Source: Cephalotus follicularis
Taxonomy: Eukaryota > Streptophyta > Magnoliopsida > Oxalidales > Cephalotaceae
Assembly (NCBI GenBank): GCA_001972305.1
Contig: BDDD01002647.1
Span: forward strand, 234,400 to 298,399
DNA length: 64,000 nucleotides
Direction: 5' to 3'
Part shown: in pieces, positions 44,964-57,669 of the stretch
Position numbering within the stretch: the first letter of the stretch is position 1
How the letters are laid out: each line of letters opens with the position of its first letter
Program-made: the position numbers and the translations under genes
Notes under the pieces: model-generated
What the model saw: only the letters and a program-made list of their open reading frames with translations
Databases searched by the model: none
Told to the model about the DNA's origin: nothing

Positions 44964-47617
44964 TGTCACGCCCCGGTTCTAGGGAGGCGGGCATTAAAGC
45001 AGTAAAGGCAATTAACATAAGGTACAGCTCATGCAACAACCATAAAGCTTAAACATTTCCAAGGATCATCAGTTGCGGAAGCATAACAAAAATTATAAGC
45101 TGTAAACTTATAACGTGCATCCCATACTGCACGCTACCCAAATACAAGTCATTATAGTTAAAATCCCACAAAAACGGAGCGTGAATTACAGTACAACATT
45201 ATAATCCATCAGTAAACAAAACCATAACAACGGTACATCAGTCCTTTAACCAAAACCAGGTTTATTACAAGACAGTAGAATAAGCAAAATCAAGAACATA
45301 ACAACTTGATCTTCGTCCATGTCAGTCCAACCGTTCCACTGCATCAATCTGTAAAGTAGGGGGTTAGCCTTTGTCCTCACTCGGCTAAGTCATAAAAGCA
45401 ACTCGGGATCAACATTAAATGCATGTCATGTAATGTATGCATAAATGATGCAGTGTAGGAAAACCCGTTTATATATATATGAGAATATATATATTTTAAC
45501 AGTATAGTAAAATAACAGTGAGTACATATATAAGAAAATATATGTATGCAAGACCAGTACAATAGTAACCCGTCCAGGGCTACATCAACAAACACAGGAA
45601 TGTCCGAGAAGGACCAACAGGCAGTACAGGATGTCCACACAGGACTACAATAGGCAGGATGTCCACATAGGACTACAACAGGCAGTATGTGTAGCGCCAC
45701 CAACTCCTGGCCCCGCGCTACAGTCCCACTCCGGCCCCTACATCAGGCAACCGAGCGAGGCAACAGTACAGGACAGTGAGTTACCCAGCCATACTCCTGG
45801 CCCCTAGGTCAACCCTCCACTAGTCGGCGCTGGCAGTCTCCGCCATGCAACTAGTAGCTCAAGCACAAACGCATAGCAATTCACAGAGCAAACAGTGAAT
45901 TCAAGCAGTAACAGTACAGTAAACAGGACAGTAGTGATCGTTTAGATCCACAACAGGCAGGTTATTTCCAAGATGTTTCAAAAGTGACAACATTTATATA
46001 TTGCATTTTCAGTAGAAAATACCATTAAACAGTTTCAGTAACAGTACAGTAAACAGTAATGATCGTTTAGATCGACAACAGGCAGGTTATTTCCAAAATG
46101 TTTCCAAAAGTAACAACATTTGAGATATTGCATTTTCAGTAGAAAATACCATTAAACAGTTTCAGTAGTGTAAATTATTTATCAGTTCGTTCGAAAATAC
46201 GTTATTTAACCAATACATATTTTCATACTAAAAATAGTACATTCCGAGTTCACATATGCATTTCTAAATATCAAAACTTTAGAAATCATAAACAATTCAT
46301 AAACAGTACACAAACAGGCAGTAAGCAGGGTGTATGCAATGCATACAAATGCTCTAATGCATCCTAAGCGAAATCGGGATCGTCAGGTATCAAAAAGGTA
46401 AAATAGTCCAAACAGGACCTTAAAGCGTCGACGTTTATTCATCAGGCGTCGACGCTTATGTGTCTGGGCGTCGACCTCTCTTCCTTTGAACATCGACGTT
46501 TAAGCGCATTTCAATATATAATACGCAGTTCACAGGGCAAAGCGTCGACGGTCATTACGTAGGAATCGACGGTTTAAACCAGGGGTCGTCTTCTACCTCT
46601 AAACATGGCTAACCAGTGACATTTCCAAGCATAATACATGCGTTCCAACAGGTAATAAGCACAGAAAACGGCCATGAAATATCATGTGACACACCCAGCA
46701 TAAGATAGAATCATTTCAGTGACTAAAAACGGATCATTAAACCATGAATTTCATGCAAGAACATCACTGCACAAACATTAAGCATTGAACACGAAACTAC
46801 AATTATGGCTTCCCCTACCTTTGGCCTCAAGTTAGAATCCGAAAGTCCACCTCTTTTAGTATTCCACGACATCACTTGAGTCCCCAGGTACGGCTTAGAA
46901 GCTCCCTGGTTCATCCTAGCAGCTGGTGTGCAAGCTCCAAGCTTCCATGCTCAACAATTTTGGTTAAGTCCGTCTCCCAAGTTCTCTTGCTCTCTTTTAC
47001 TGCTCACAGAGTCTCTATCAAGTCTCTGGTTCTCTGTAACCGAAAGGAGGGTGAGAGGAGTAGGTATTTTATGTTAAACGTTTTTGTTTCTTCTGCTAAA
47101 ACCCACCAGATCAACTCCTCCTCTTCATGCAGACCAGGTGTAACAGGTGTCATTCTCTTCCTCTTCTCAGGCCATGCAATGAAGGATTCTCCCTCTGTCC
47201 CATGCCCTGTTGTTACAGGTATGTCTGACAACAAGAGGCATGCATGCCACATCCTTAAACGTCTGCCAAGATGCCTGATAAAAGGCAAGAAAACACCTCC
47301 CTGTGACACGTTCATCTGCTGTCATGAATGTGCAGAACACGCCGCAAAGCGTCGATAGTTACATGCAAGCGTCGGCGCTTATGTGTTGTATTTAAACGCG
47401 CGTTTTAACGGCTTAAGCGTCGACACTCCAAGTCTAGGCGTCAGCGCTTTAACCCTAAAACTGTGTTGTTTTTACCAAAACACACATTTAACATTCCCCT
47501 CACAATTGGATTCCAATTCCTTCATCAAATTCGGAAATTCCATCCTTTATTAATTCCACAATTCAAAAGTACAAATACATTGTGAAATTACAATACAAGA
47601 AAATCTCGGGCGTTACA
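44964..47617 (-). repeat. 3' LTR of element H
   Basis: 2654 bp; the minus strand starts TGTAACGCCCGA and ends GGGGCGTGACA. It contains TCGA motifs with cores at 46428, 46449, 46471, 46493, 46545 and 46566, GTCC-N5-GGAC hairpins at 45602-45614, 45633-45645 and 45661-45673, an imperfect hairpin at 46823-46840 before AAAGGTAGGG, and the AGGACAAAGGCTAACCCCC block at about 45358-45377. Confidence 0.92.
46421..46575. repeat. Phased AAGCGTCGACGCTT motifs of element H
   Basis: Six TCGA cores spaced 21, 22, 22, 52 and 21 bp. The sister LTR repeats them at 53740-53895. Confidence 0.88.
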
Positions 47618-47637
47618 TCCACCCCTCATTCAAGGAA
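47618..47637 (-). other. Polypurine tract of element H
   Basis: The minus strand reads TTGAATGAGGGGTGGA directly before the LTR start; the same sequence follows the middle LTR at 54937. Confidence 0.85.
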
Positions 47638-47662
47638 TTTCGTCCCCGAAATTAAAACAAAT

Positions 47663-49031
47663 CTAGAACAAGTGCGGGTAGCGTTCTCGGATGTCCTCCT
47701 CACGCTCCCAAGTTGTTTCATCTGGTCGGTGGAACTGCCATTGAACCTTGACCATGGAGATGGTTCGGTCCCTCAGGATCTGCGTCTTCCTATCAAGAAT
47801 CCGCACAAGCAACTCCTCACAAGATAGATCCTCTTGTACAGGAACAGTATCAAACTCCAGGACATGTGTCGGGTCCGGGATATATCTCCCCAGTATAGAT
47901 ACATGGAAGACGTCATGCACGTTTGACAGTGTAGGAGGTAAGGCAAGCTGGTAGGCTACCTCCCCAACTCTCTCCAAAATCTCGAAAGGTCCGATGTAGC
48001 GTGGCGCTAATTTGCCCTTCTTCCCGAATCTTTGTACCTCCTTCCACGGAGATACTTTAAAAAACACATGATCACCAACACTGAAGGTCAGAGGCCTCCT
48101 CTTCACGCTGTCAGTGTAGCTCTTCTGCCGACTCTGGGCAGCAAGCAGCTTCTTTTTGATCATCCTGATCTTTTCCAAAGTTTCCTCCACTAACTGAGTC
48201 CCGAGTAAAGGTCGCTCCCCGACCTCATCCCAACACACAAGAGATTGACACTTCCTCCCATACAGTGCCTCAAACAGTGCCAAGCCGATACTGGAGTGAT
48301 AGCTGTTATTGTAGGAGAACTCTATCAGAGGGATGTGATCCTCCCAGGTACCAGCAAAATCAATAACGCAAGCCCGTAGCATATCCTCCAAGGTCTGGAT
48401 GGTACGCTCAAACTGCCCATCGGTCTGTGGGTGGAAGGCAGTACTCAGGTTCAGCTTCGTTCCGAAAGCTGTCTGAAATATCTTCCAGAAGTTAGAAGTG
48501 AATGGCATCTCTATCACATACGATGCTGACTAGAACACCGTGCAGTCTCACTATCTCCTTCACATACAAACGAGCTAGCTTACTCGCAGAATCGGTAACA
48601 TGTGTAGGCAGAAAGTGCGCTGATTTGGTGAGTCTGTCCATGACAACCCACACGGTGTTGTGACTGTTCCGAGTCAGAGGAAAACCCGAAACAAAATCCA
48701 TCGTAACATGTTCCCACTTCCACTCTGGAATTGGCAAAGGTTACAGCAAACCTGCCGGTCTCTGGTGCTCGGCCCTAACTGTCTGGCAAGTCAAACACCT
48801 TCCCACATACTCGGTGATCTCCCGCTTCATGCCGGGCCACCAGTAACACTTCTTCATGTCTTGATACATTTTAGTGCTACTAGGATGAATACTGTACTGA
48901 GATTTATGAGCCCCGCGGAGTAACTCATCCTTCAGTCTTGGTTCATTCGGAAGACACACGCGTCCCCGATATCTCAGAATACCATCAGCATGCACTCGAA
49001 AATAAGATTCCGAGTCCAAGTTCTCTTGGAT
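47663..49031 (-). pseudogene. Integrase with chromodomain-like tail of element H
   Basis: Reading down the minus strand: VHADGILRYRGRVCLPNE, SIHPSSTKMYQDM, CLTCQTVRAEHQ (zinc region), a stop near 48740, then MDFVSGFPLT and DRLTKSAHFLPTHV with catalytic aspartates. SIVCDRDA is followed by a frame change near 48515. [13 protein letters not shown] holds the glutamate. Then [18 protein letters not shown] and the tail [14 protein letters not shown] and [10 protein letters not shown], ending at 47663. The last 284 codons are open. Integrase joins the DNA copy to the genome; the chromodomain tail is thought to guide it to chromatin. Confidence 0.9.
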
Positions 49032-50522
49032 CTACTGCAACTCCGGATCGAGCGATTGTGCATCCCTGATGTGATCCAGTAACACAGGTTGTACTCGCAT
49101 ATCGGCTAGAAAGATTCCCGGTGACTGATTAAATGGAGACCATTCTTGGAAGTCTTCTAACATCTTCCATTGCGACACCATCGCACTGGCAATCATAGCC
49201 TTGAGGCTCAAGGCATCAGCGACCACATTCGCTTTCCCTGGGTGGTACTGAACACTACAATCATAATCATTAAAGAATTCTATCCACCTGCGTTGTCTCT
49301 TGTTCAGTGTGTCCTGACAAAACAGGTACCTCAAACTCTTGTGATCGGTAAAGATCTCAAATTGCGCCCCATAAAGATAGTGCCTCCACTTATGAAGGGA
49401 GAAGATAATAGCTGCAGGTTCAAGATTAAGAGTCGGGTAGTTTTCTTCATATGGCTTAAGCTTCCACGAAGCATAAGCGATCACTCTACCTCGTTGCATC
49501 AACACGCAAGCCAAGCCCTTACCCGATGCATCACTATAGACTGCAAAGCCCTCATTACCCTTGGGTAATGTCAAGATAGGAGCGGAAACCAACCGATCCT
49601 TCAGTTCACGAAAACTAGCTTCACAATCTTCATCCCAGACAAACAAGGTCTTCTTCTGGGTCAGTCTAGTCAAGGGCTCAACTATCCTTGAAAAGTCCTG
49701 GATAAACCTTCTGTAATACCCTGCTAATCCAAGGAAACTGTGTACCTCCGTCACGTTCTTTGGTTGTGGCCAGTCCCGCACCACCTCTGTCTTTGATGGA
49801 TCCACAGCCAAACCTGCTCCAAATACGATGTGACCGAGAAAGATCACATGATCAAGCCAGAACTCACACTTGCCAAACTTGGCGTACAACCGATGCTCTC
49901 TGAGGACTTGCAATACTAGTCTCAGATGATGAGTGTGCTCCTCCTCGCTCCTCGAATATACCAATATGTCATCGATAAACACAACAACAAACTGATCTAG
50001 GTGTGGTCAGAATACGTCATTCATCAATGACATAAAAGCTGTCGGTGCATTGGTAACACCGAACGGCATCACCAAGAACTCGTAGTGACCATACCGTTTC
50101 CGGAAGGCAGTCTTCTCAATGTCTCATTCCCTTACTCTCAGTTGGTGATAACCCGATCTCAAATCGAGCTTGGAAAACACCCTTGATCCCTGGAACTGAT
50201 CAAACAAATCCTCAATGTGGGGTAAAGGATATTTATTCTTGATAGTTGCCTTCTTCAACATTCGGTAGTCGATACATAGCCTCATTGACCCATCCTTCTT
50301 CTTGACAAACAGCAGAGGCGCACCCCACGGAGAAACACTGGGTCTAACAAAACCCTTATCAATCAGGTCTTGTAACTATAGCTTTAGTTCTCGGAACTCA
50401 GCAGGAGCCATCCGATAGGGTGATTTAGAGATAGGAGCCGTTCCAGGAACAAGATCAATAACGAACTCCATACTCTTCTTCGGTGGTAAGGATCCCAAGT
50501 CATCGGGGAACACATCCGAAAA
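49032..50522 (-). pseudogene. Reverse transcriptase and RNase H of element H
   Basis: [35 protein letters not shown], then TGA near 50125 and another near 50010 (CGA to TGA against FRPYLD in G), then [15 protein letters not shown] with the intact catalytic pair at about 49965-49980. A 316-codon open stretch follows with [29 protein letters not shown] and [14 protein letters not shown]. It ends with TAG at about 49033 after [11 protein letters not shown]. An earlier stop in [11 protein letters not shown] is CAG to TAG. Confidence 0.9.
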
Positions 50523-51281
50523 TTCGCACACAACTGGAATTTCCTCCAAACTCTAGCCTTTCTCCTTCCTACGATCAATCACATATGCCAGGTATCCCTC
50601 GCATCCTTTCTCCAGGTATCTCGATGCTCGAATAAAAGATATGATCGGTGTCGAGAACCCCTTGTCTCCCTTGAACTGAAAAGTTGTTCCGTCGGGCAGA
50701 CAAAAATCCACAGTTTTGTTGTAACAATCCATGCGAGCACGGTGTGCTGATAGCCAATCCATCCCCAGTATAACATTGAATTCACGGATAGACAGCACTA
50801 TCAAATCTGCATACAAAGGAATGCCTGCCATAGACATCTCACAACCTCTATATACCGAGTCAGTATACATAGAAGTCCCAATCGGTGTGCTCACATCAAG
50901 TATATAACACATGCAGTCAGGGGTAACATCTAAACAAGATGCAAAACCTGAAGATATAAAGGAATGTGATGCTCCAAAATCCATCAGTACCCTAGAAGAA
51001 TAACCATATATATACAGAGTACCTCCAACAATAGAAGTTGATTATGTAACCTTTGTCTGAGCAAGTACAAAAATTCTACCTTTTGCGATGCCCTTGCCGG
51101 TTTCCTTCCTCTGTAAGGGTCCCGCAGCCGCACCGCTACTACTCCCTGGCCCTGTAGGCGCTGTCGCAGAACTCTTTGGACAATCTTTCACTGAATGACT
51201 AGGTGACCCACACCTCAAACACCAGCCATTGAACCTCCACATTCTTTCTGTCTGTGACCGGTATGACCACAGTAATAGCAA
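50523..51281 (-). pseudogene. Zinc knuckle and protease of element H
   Basis: CLRCGSPSHSVKDC is an intact CCHC knuckle near 51190-51230. GKGIAKGRIFVLAQ leads to the protease, with active site LMDFGASHSFISS near 50955-50990 (DFGA, not DSGA) and VILGMDWLSAH near 50745-50775. The unusual residue after the catalytic aspartate differs from that in G (DPGA). The frame is broken at about 51042 and at 50553. Confidence 0.85.
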
Positions 51282-51357
51282 CCTCCGAATCTAGCATTAC
51301 TCCCTTGGCTAGGAGTACCCTGTGAAGCTATCTGTTGAGTCTTGTTCTTAGATGACT

Positions 51358-52170
51358 TCATCGGAGAACCACCATCTTGCCATTTCGACTATGCTGGTCG
51401 GGACTGTGTAGGACACTGTTTACTCTGCTGTGCGCAACCTCCACAAAACTCCTCAGCTCCATATATCTAATCCTTGACCGAAGATCCGGTCGCAAACCTC
51501 TCAGGAATCTCCGTATATTCTTCGCTTCATCAACTACCAGATAAGGTGAATGTCTGGCCAGCTCCATGAACGTTTCTTGATACTCAGCCACAGTCATCTC
51601 ACCCTGTCACAACTCCAAGAGTTCAGTCTCTCGTCGCTCTTGCTCAATATGCGGAACATAAGTCTCCAAGAACTCCGTCTGGAATCTGTCCCAAGTACTG
51701 TCCAGTCTCTGTGTTTCCCATTTTGCCCTAACCATCTCCCACCAATGAGTGGCCTCACCCCATAGGTGGTACACAGCAAACTTAAGCTTCTGAGCATCAG
51801 TACAGTCCATCACTTCAAAGATCTTCTCTAAGTCTTGCAGCCATCTTTCTGCAATAGTAGCATCAAGTTCCCCACGGAAACTGGGTGGATTCAGTCTCAT
51901 GAACTTTTCAATATCTCTCACAAACTGGTTACCATCATCCCCCGGGCAGTGGTCGGGAGCTCCATGTTACGGTCGAGCCTGCGCGTGGTACTGGTGCATC
52001 TCTTCCGCATTAGCCCGATTAAAGGCCATCTGCTGCAGAAAATAGTCTGCGATCCGAGCCATCGGATCTCTATCATCTTGGGGAAAATTCATTCCTTGCG
52101 GATTATTCGCTTCATCAGGGCCATCGGCTCCAACGGCTCTAGCCCTAGCACGTGTTCTCCTTCGGTCCAT
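51358..52170 (-). pseudogene. Gag of element H
   Basis: ATG at 52170: MDRRRTRARARAVGADG, then a stop at about 51967, then FMRLNPPSFRGELDATIAER, EVMDCTDAQKLKFAVYHLWG, WWEMVRAKWE, a stop at 51607 (CGA to TGA against LRQGEMTV in G), and VAEYQETFMELARHSPYLVV. The C-terminal part is frameshifted before the zinc knuckle. Same gag type as element G. Confidence 0.88.
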
Positions 52171-52266
52171 TAGTTCCTATAAGAAGGATGACGGTCAGTC
52201 ACGGCTTTAGGAAAACAATTAATTAATTACCGAGGGAAGTATCCTAGCTAAGCATATATGGAATAT

Positions 52267-52278
52267 GCTCTGATACCA
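52267..52278 (-). other. Primer-binding site of element H
   Basis: The plus strand reads GCTCTGATACCA, the exact complement of TGGTATCAGAGC, three bases from the LTR edge at 52282. Confidence 0.92.
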
Positions 52279-52281
52279 CGC

Positions 52282-54936
52282 TGTCATGCCCCGGTTCTAG
52301 GGGGGCGAGCATTAAAGCGGTAAAGGCAATTAACATAAGGTACAACTCATGCAACAACCATAAAGCTTAAACTTTTCCAAGGAACATCAGTTGTGGAAGC
52401 ATAACAAAAATCATAAGCTGTAAACTCGTAGCGTGCATCCCATACTGCACGCTACCCAAATACAAGTCATTATAGTTAAAAGCCCACAAAAACGGAGCGT
52501 GAATTAGAGTACAAGATTATAATCCATCAGTAAACAAAACCATAACAACGGTACATCAGTCCTTTAACAAAAACCAGGTTTATTACAAGACCGGAGAATA
52601 AGCAAAATCAAGAACATAACAACTTGATCATCGTCCATGTCAGTCCAACCGTTCCACTGCATCAATCTATAAAGTAGGGGGTTAGCCTTTGTCCTCACTC
52701 GACTAAGTCATAAAAGCAGCTCGGGATCAACATTAAATGCATGTCATGTAATGTATGCATAAATGATGCAGTGTAGGAAAACCCGTTTATATATATATGA
52801 GAATATATATATTTTAACAGTACAGTAAAATAACAGTGAGTACATATATAAGAAAATATATGTATGCAAGACCAGTACAGTAGTAACCCGGCTAGTAATA
52901 CATCAACAAACACAGGAATGTCCGAGAAGGACCAACAGGCAGTACAGGATGTCCACACAGGACTACAACAGGCAGGATGTCCACATAGGACCACAATAGG
53001 CAGTATGTGTAGCACCGCCAACTCCTGGCCCCACGCTACACTCCCACTCCGTCCCCTACATCAGGCAACCGAGCGAGGCAACAGTACAGGACAGTGAATT
53101 ACCCAGCCATACTCCTGGCCCCTAGGTCAACCCTCCACTAGTCGGCGCTGGCAGTCTCTGCCATGCAACTAGTGGCTCAAGCACAAACACATAGCAATTC
53201 ACAGAGCAAACAGTGAATTCAAGCAGTAACAGTACAGTAAACAGGACAATAGTGATCATTTAGATCCACAACAGGCAGGTTATTTCCAAGATGTTTCAAA
53301 ACTGACAACATTTGAAATATTGCATTTTCAGTAGAAAATACCATTAAACAGTTTCAGTAACAGTACAGTAAACAGTAATGATCGTTTAGATCGACAACAG
53401 GCAGGTTATTTCCAAAATGTTTCCAAAAGTAACAACATTTGAGATATTGCATTTTCAGTAGAAAATACCATTAAACAGTTTCAGTAGTGTAAATTATTTA
53501 TCAGTTCGTTCGAAAATACGTTATTTAACCAATACATATTTTCATACTAAAAATAGTACATTCCGAGTTCACATATGCATTTCTAAATATCAAAACTTTA
53601 GAAATCATAAACAATTCACAAACAGTACACAAACAGGCAGTAAGCAGGGTGTATGCAATGCATACAAATGCTCTAATGCATCCTAAGCGAAATCGGGATC
53701 GTCAGGTATCAAAAAGGTAAAATAGTCCAAACAGGACCTTAAAGCGTCGACGTTTATTCATCAGGCGTCGACGCTTATGTGTCTGGGCGTCGACCTCTCT
53801 TCCTTTGAACATCGACGTTTAAGCGCATTTCAATATATAATACGCAGTTCACAGGGCAAAGCGTCGACGGTCATTACGTAGGAATCGACGGTTTAAACCA
53901 GGGGTCGTCTTCTACCTCTAAACATGGCTAACCAGTGACATTTCCAAGCATAATACATGCGTTCCAACAGGTAATAAGCACAGAAAACGGCCATGAAAAA
54001 TCATGTGACACACCCAGCAAAAGATAGAATCATTTCAGTGACTAAAAACGGATCATTAAACCATGAATTTCATGCAAGAACATCACTGCACAAACATTAA
54101 GCATTGAACACGAAACTACAATTATGGCTTCCCCTACCTTTGGCCTCAAGTTAGAATCCGAAAGTCCACCTCTTTTAGTATTCCACGACATCACTTGAGT
54201 CCCCAGGTACGGCTTAGAAGCTCCCTGGTTCATCCTAGCAGCTGGTGTGCAAGCTCCAAGCTTCCATGCTCAACAATTTTGGTTAAGTCCGTCTCCCAAG
54301 TTCTCTTGCTCTCTTTTACTGCTCACAGAGTCTCTATCAAGTCTCTGGTTCTCTGTAACCGAAAGGAGGGTGAGAGGAGTAGGTATTTTATGTTAAACGT
54401 TTTTGTTTCTTCTGCTAAAACCCACCAGATCAACTCCTCCTCTTCATGCAGACCAGGTGTAACAGGTGTCATTCTCTTCCTCTTCTCAGGCCATGCAATG
54501 AAGGATTCTCCCTCTGTCCCATGCCCTGTTGTTACAGGTATGTCTGACAACAAGAGGCATGCATGCCACATCCTTAAACGTCTGCCAAGATGCCTGATAA
54601 AAGGCAAGAAAACACCTCCCTGAGACACGTTCATCTGCTGTCATGAATGTGCAGAACACGCCGCAAAGCGTCGATAGTTACATGCAAGCGTCGGCGCTTA
54701 TGTGTTGTATTTAAACGCGCGTTTTAACGGCTTAAGCGTCGACACTCCAAGTCTAGGCGTCAGCGCTTTAACCCTAAAACTGTGTTGTTTTTACCAAAAC
54801 ACACATTTAACATTCCCCTCACAATTGGATTCCAATTCCTTCATCAAATTCGGAAATTCCATCCTTTATTAATTCCACAATTCAAAAGTACAAATACATT
54901 GTGAAATTACAATACAAGAAAATCTCGGGCGTTACA
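52282..54936 (-). repeat. Middle LTR of element H
   Basis: 2655 bp, nearly identical to 44964-47617 with few substitutions. It is followed on its right by the polypurine tract and pol end of a second internal region, so it serves as 5' LTR of the gag-pol unit and 3' LTR of the reduced unit at 54937-56242. Confidence 0.92.
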
Positions 54937-55456
54937 TCCACCCCTCATTCAAGGAATTTCGTCCCCGAAATTAAAACAAATCTAGAACAAGTGCGGGTAG
55001 CGTTCTCGGATGTCCTCCTCACGCTCCCAAGTTGTTTCATCTGGTCGGTGGAACTGCCATTGAACCTTGACCATGGAGATGGTTCGGTCCCTCAGGATCT
55101 GCGTCTTCCTATCAAGAATCCGCACAAGCAACTCCTCACAAGATAGATCCTCTTGTACAGGAACAGTATCAAACTCCAGGACATGTGTCGGGTCCGGGAT
55201 ATATCTCCCCAGTATAGATACATGGAAGACGTCATGCACGTTTGACAGTGTAGGAGGTAAGGCAAGCTGGTAGGCTACCTCCCCAACTCTCTCCAAAATC
55301 TCGAAAGGTCCGATGTAGCGTGGCGCTAATTTGCCCTTCTTCCCGAATCTTTGTACCTCCTTCCACGGAGATACTTTAAAAAACACATGATCACCAACAC
55401 TGAAGGTCAGAGGCCTCCTCTTCACGCTGTCAGTGTAGCTCTTCTGCCGACTCTGG
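54937..55456 (-). pseudogene. Second copy of the pol C-terminus of element H
   Basis: The minus strand reads [36 protein letters not shown] and [10 protein letters not shown], ending at 54982. The 147 residues compared are identical to the tail at 47663-48103, with the same untranslated end and polypurine tract. Upstream it switches abruptly to LTR sequence at 55457. Confidence 0.92.
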
Positions 55457-56242
55457 TTTTAGTATTCCACGAAGTCACTTGAGTCCCCAGGTACGGCTTG
55501 GAAGCTCCCTGGTTCGTCCTAGCAGCTGGTGTGCAAGCTCCAAGCTTCCTTGCTCAACAATGGTGGTTAAGTCCCTCTCCCAAGTTCTCTTGCTCTCTTT
55601 TACCACTCGTAGAGTCTTTATCAAGTCTATGGTTCTCTGTAACAGAAAGGAGGGTGAGAGGAGTAGGTATTTTATGCGAAATATTTTTGTTTCTTCTGCT
55701 AAAACCCACCAGATCAACTCCTCCTCTTCATGTAGACTAGGTGTAACAGGTGTCATTCGCTTCCTCTTCTCAGGACATGCACTGAAGGATTCTCCCTCTG
55801 TCCCATGCCCTGTTGTTGCAGGTATATCTGGCAACAAGAGGCATGCACGCCACATCCTTAAACGTCTTCCAAGACGCCTGATAAAAGGCATGAAAACACC
55901 TCCCTGCGACACGTTCATCTGCTGTCATGAATGTGCAGAACACGCCGTAAAGCGTCGACAGCTACATGCAAGCGTCGGCGCTTATGTGTTGTATTTAAAC
56001 GCGTGTTTTAACGGTTTAAGTGTCAACGCTCCAAGTCTAGGCGTCAGCGCTTTACCCTAAAACTGTGCCGTTTTTACCAAAACACACATTTAACATTCCC
56101 CTCACAATTGGATTCCAATTCCTTCATCATTAGTGTTTGGGAAACATCATCAAATTCAGAAATTCCATCCTTTATTAATTCCACAATTCAAAAGTACAAA
56201 TACATTGTGAAATTACAATACAAGAAAATCTCGGGCGTTACA
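55457..56242 (-). repeat. Truncated right LTR of element H
   Basis: On the minus strand it starts TGTAACGCCCGA at 56242 and follows the first 786 bp of the H LTR with scattered differences and a small insertion, more diverged than the other two LTRs are from each other. It ends at GGAATACTAAAA, just before the hairpin block, and is fused to pol. Confidence 0.9.
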
Positions 56243-56247
56243 CTGTG

Positions 56248-57669
56248 TTACTGGATCACATCAGGGATGCACAACCACACGATCCGGAGTTACAACGAAT
56301 TCGGGAGAACCTGGATTCGGAATCCGATTTTCGAGTACACGCTGATGGTATTCTGAGATATTGGGGACGTGTGTGTCTCCCGAATGAACCAGGATTGAAG
56401 AATATATTACTTCGCGGGGCCCATATATCTTTGTACAGTATTCATCCTGGTAGCACTAAAATGTATCAAGATATGAAGAAGACTTACTGGTGGCCTGGCA
56501 TGAAGCGCGAAATTACAGAACATGTCACGAAGTGTTTGACTTGCCAGAGGGTCAAGGCTGAACACCACAGACCGGCAGGACTGTTGCAGTCATTACCAGT
56601 GGCAGAGTGGAAATGGGAACACATTACGATGGACTTTGTTTTCAGATTTCCACTGACTAGGCATCGTCATAATGCCGTGTGGGTTATTGTTGATAGACTC
56701 ACCAAATCGGCACACTTTTTACCTACACACGTCACTGACTCAGCGAGCAAGTTGGCTCGATTATATGTGAAGGAGATTGTGAGACTGCACGGTGTTCCGG
56801 TGAGCATCGTTTGTGATAGGGATTCGATCTTCACTTCCAACTTCTGGAAGAGATTTCAGACAGCCTTCGGAACAAGATTGAATCTCAGTACTGCTTTTCA
56901 CCCTCAAACAGATGGACAGTCAGACCGTACCATCCAAACCTTGGAGGATATGCTTCGGGCTTGTGTGATCGATTTTGCTGGGACGTGGGAAGACCATATT
57001 CCTTTGATAGAGTTTTCATACAATAACAGCTATCACGCGAGTATTGGTATGGCTCCATACGAGGCACTGTATGGGATGAGGTGTAGGTCACCCATCTATT
57101 GGGATGAGGTTGGTGAACGACCATTGCTTGGATCGGATTTGGTGGAGGAGACTTCGGAGAAAGTCAAGTTCATCAAAGAGAAGTTACTAGCAGTACAGAG
57201 TCGGTAAAAGAGCTATGTCGACAGTGTGAAAAGAAGGCCTTTAACCTTCAATGTTGGAGATTACAGGTTTTTGAAAGTATCTCCGTGGAAAGGTGTGTAA
57301 AGATTCGGGAAGAAGGGCAAGTTAGCGCCACGCTATATTGGTCCTTTTGAGATTCTAGAGAGGGTTGGGGAGGTAGCTTATCAGCTAGCCTTGCCTCCTA
57401 CTTTGTTGAGCGTACATGATGTCTTCCATGTATCTATGCTATGAGGTTATATCTGAGATCCAACACATGTCTTGGATTTTGACTCGGTTACGGTGAGGGA
57501 TGATCTTTCTTGCGAGGAGTCACCCGTGAGAATCTTGGATTGGAAGACACAAGTATTGAGGAACCGGACCATTCCGATGGTAAAGGTTCAGTGGCAATTT
57601 CATCGACCGGATGAAGCGACTTGGGAACGTGAGGATGATGTCCGAGAACGTCACCCGCATTTTGTTTAG
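56248..57669 (+). pseudogene. Integrase with chromodomain-like tail of element G
   Basis: Directly continues the pol of G after element [30 protein letters not shown] and CLTCQRVKAEHH (zinc region) are followed by catalytic residues in MDFVFRFPLT, VCDRDSIF and DGQSDRTIQ. The last reads D where C and H have E, so the catalytic glutamate is replaced by aspartate. The first 320 codons are open. Later stops at 57205, 57298, 57442 and 57454 fit C-to-T changes of CAA and CGA codons. The tail [14 protein letters not shown] and VRERHPHFV ends at TAG 57667. Confidence 0.9.

Larger units (their letters stand above)
44964..56242 (-). mobile_element. Element H: minus-strand Ty3/gypsy element with three LTRs
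   Basis: Inserted in the pol of G with a perfect CTGTG duplication. From right to left: LTR 5' part (55457-56242), pol end (54937-55456), full LTR (52282-54936), primer site, gag-pol (51.9-47.6 kb), full LTR (44964-47617). The two full LTRs are nearly identical over 2.65 kb, so H is the youngest element here. The extra truncated LTR plus pol tail points to a tandem element reduced by recombination or deletion. Coding parts already carry several stops. Confidence 0.9.

Noticed and set aside
55479-56060. 193-codon open frame on the plus strand, with related frames at 46876 and 54195
   Set aside because: It is antisense to the H LTR and is repeated only because the LTR is repeated; composition is that of an antisense frame.
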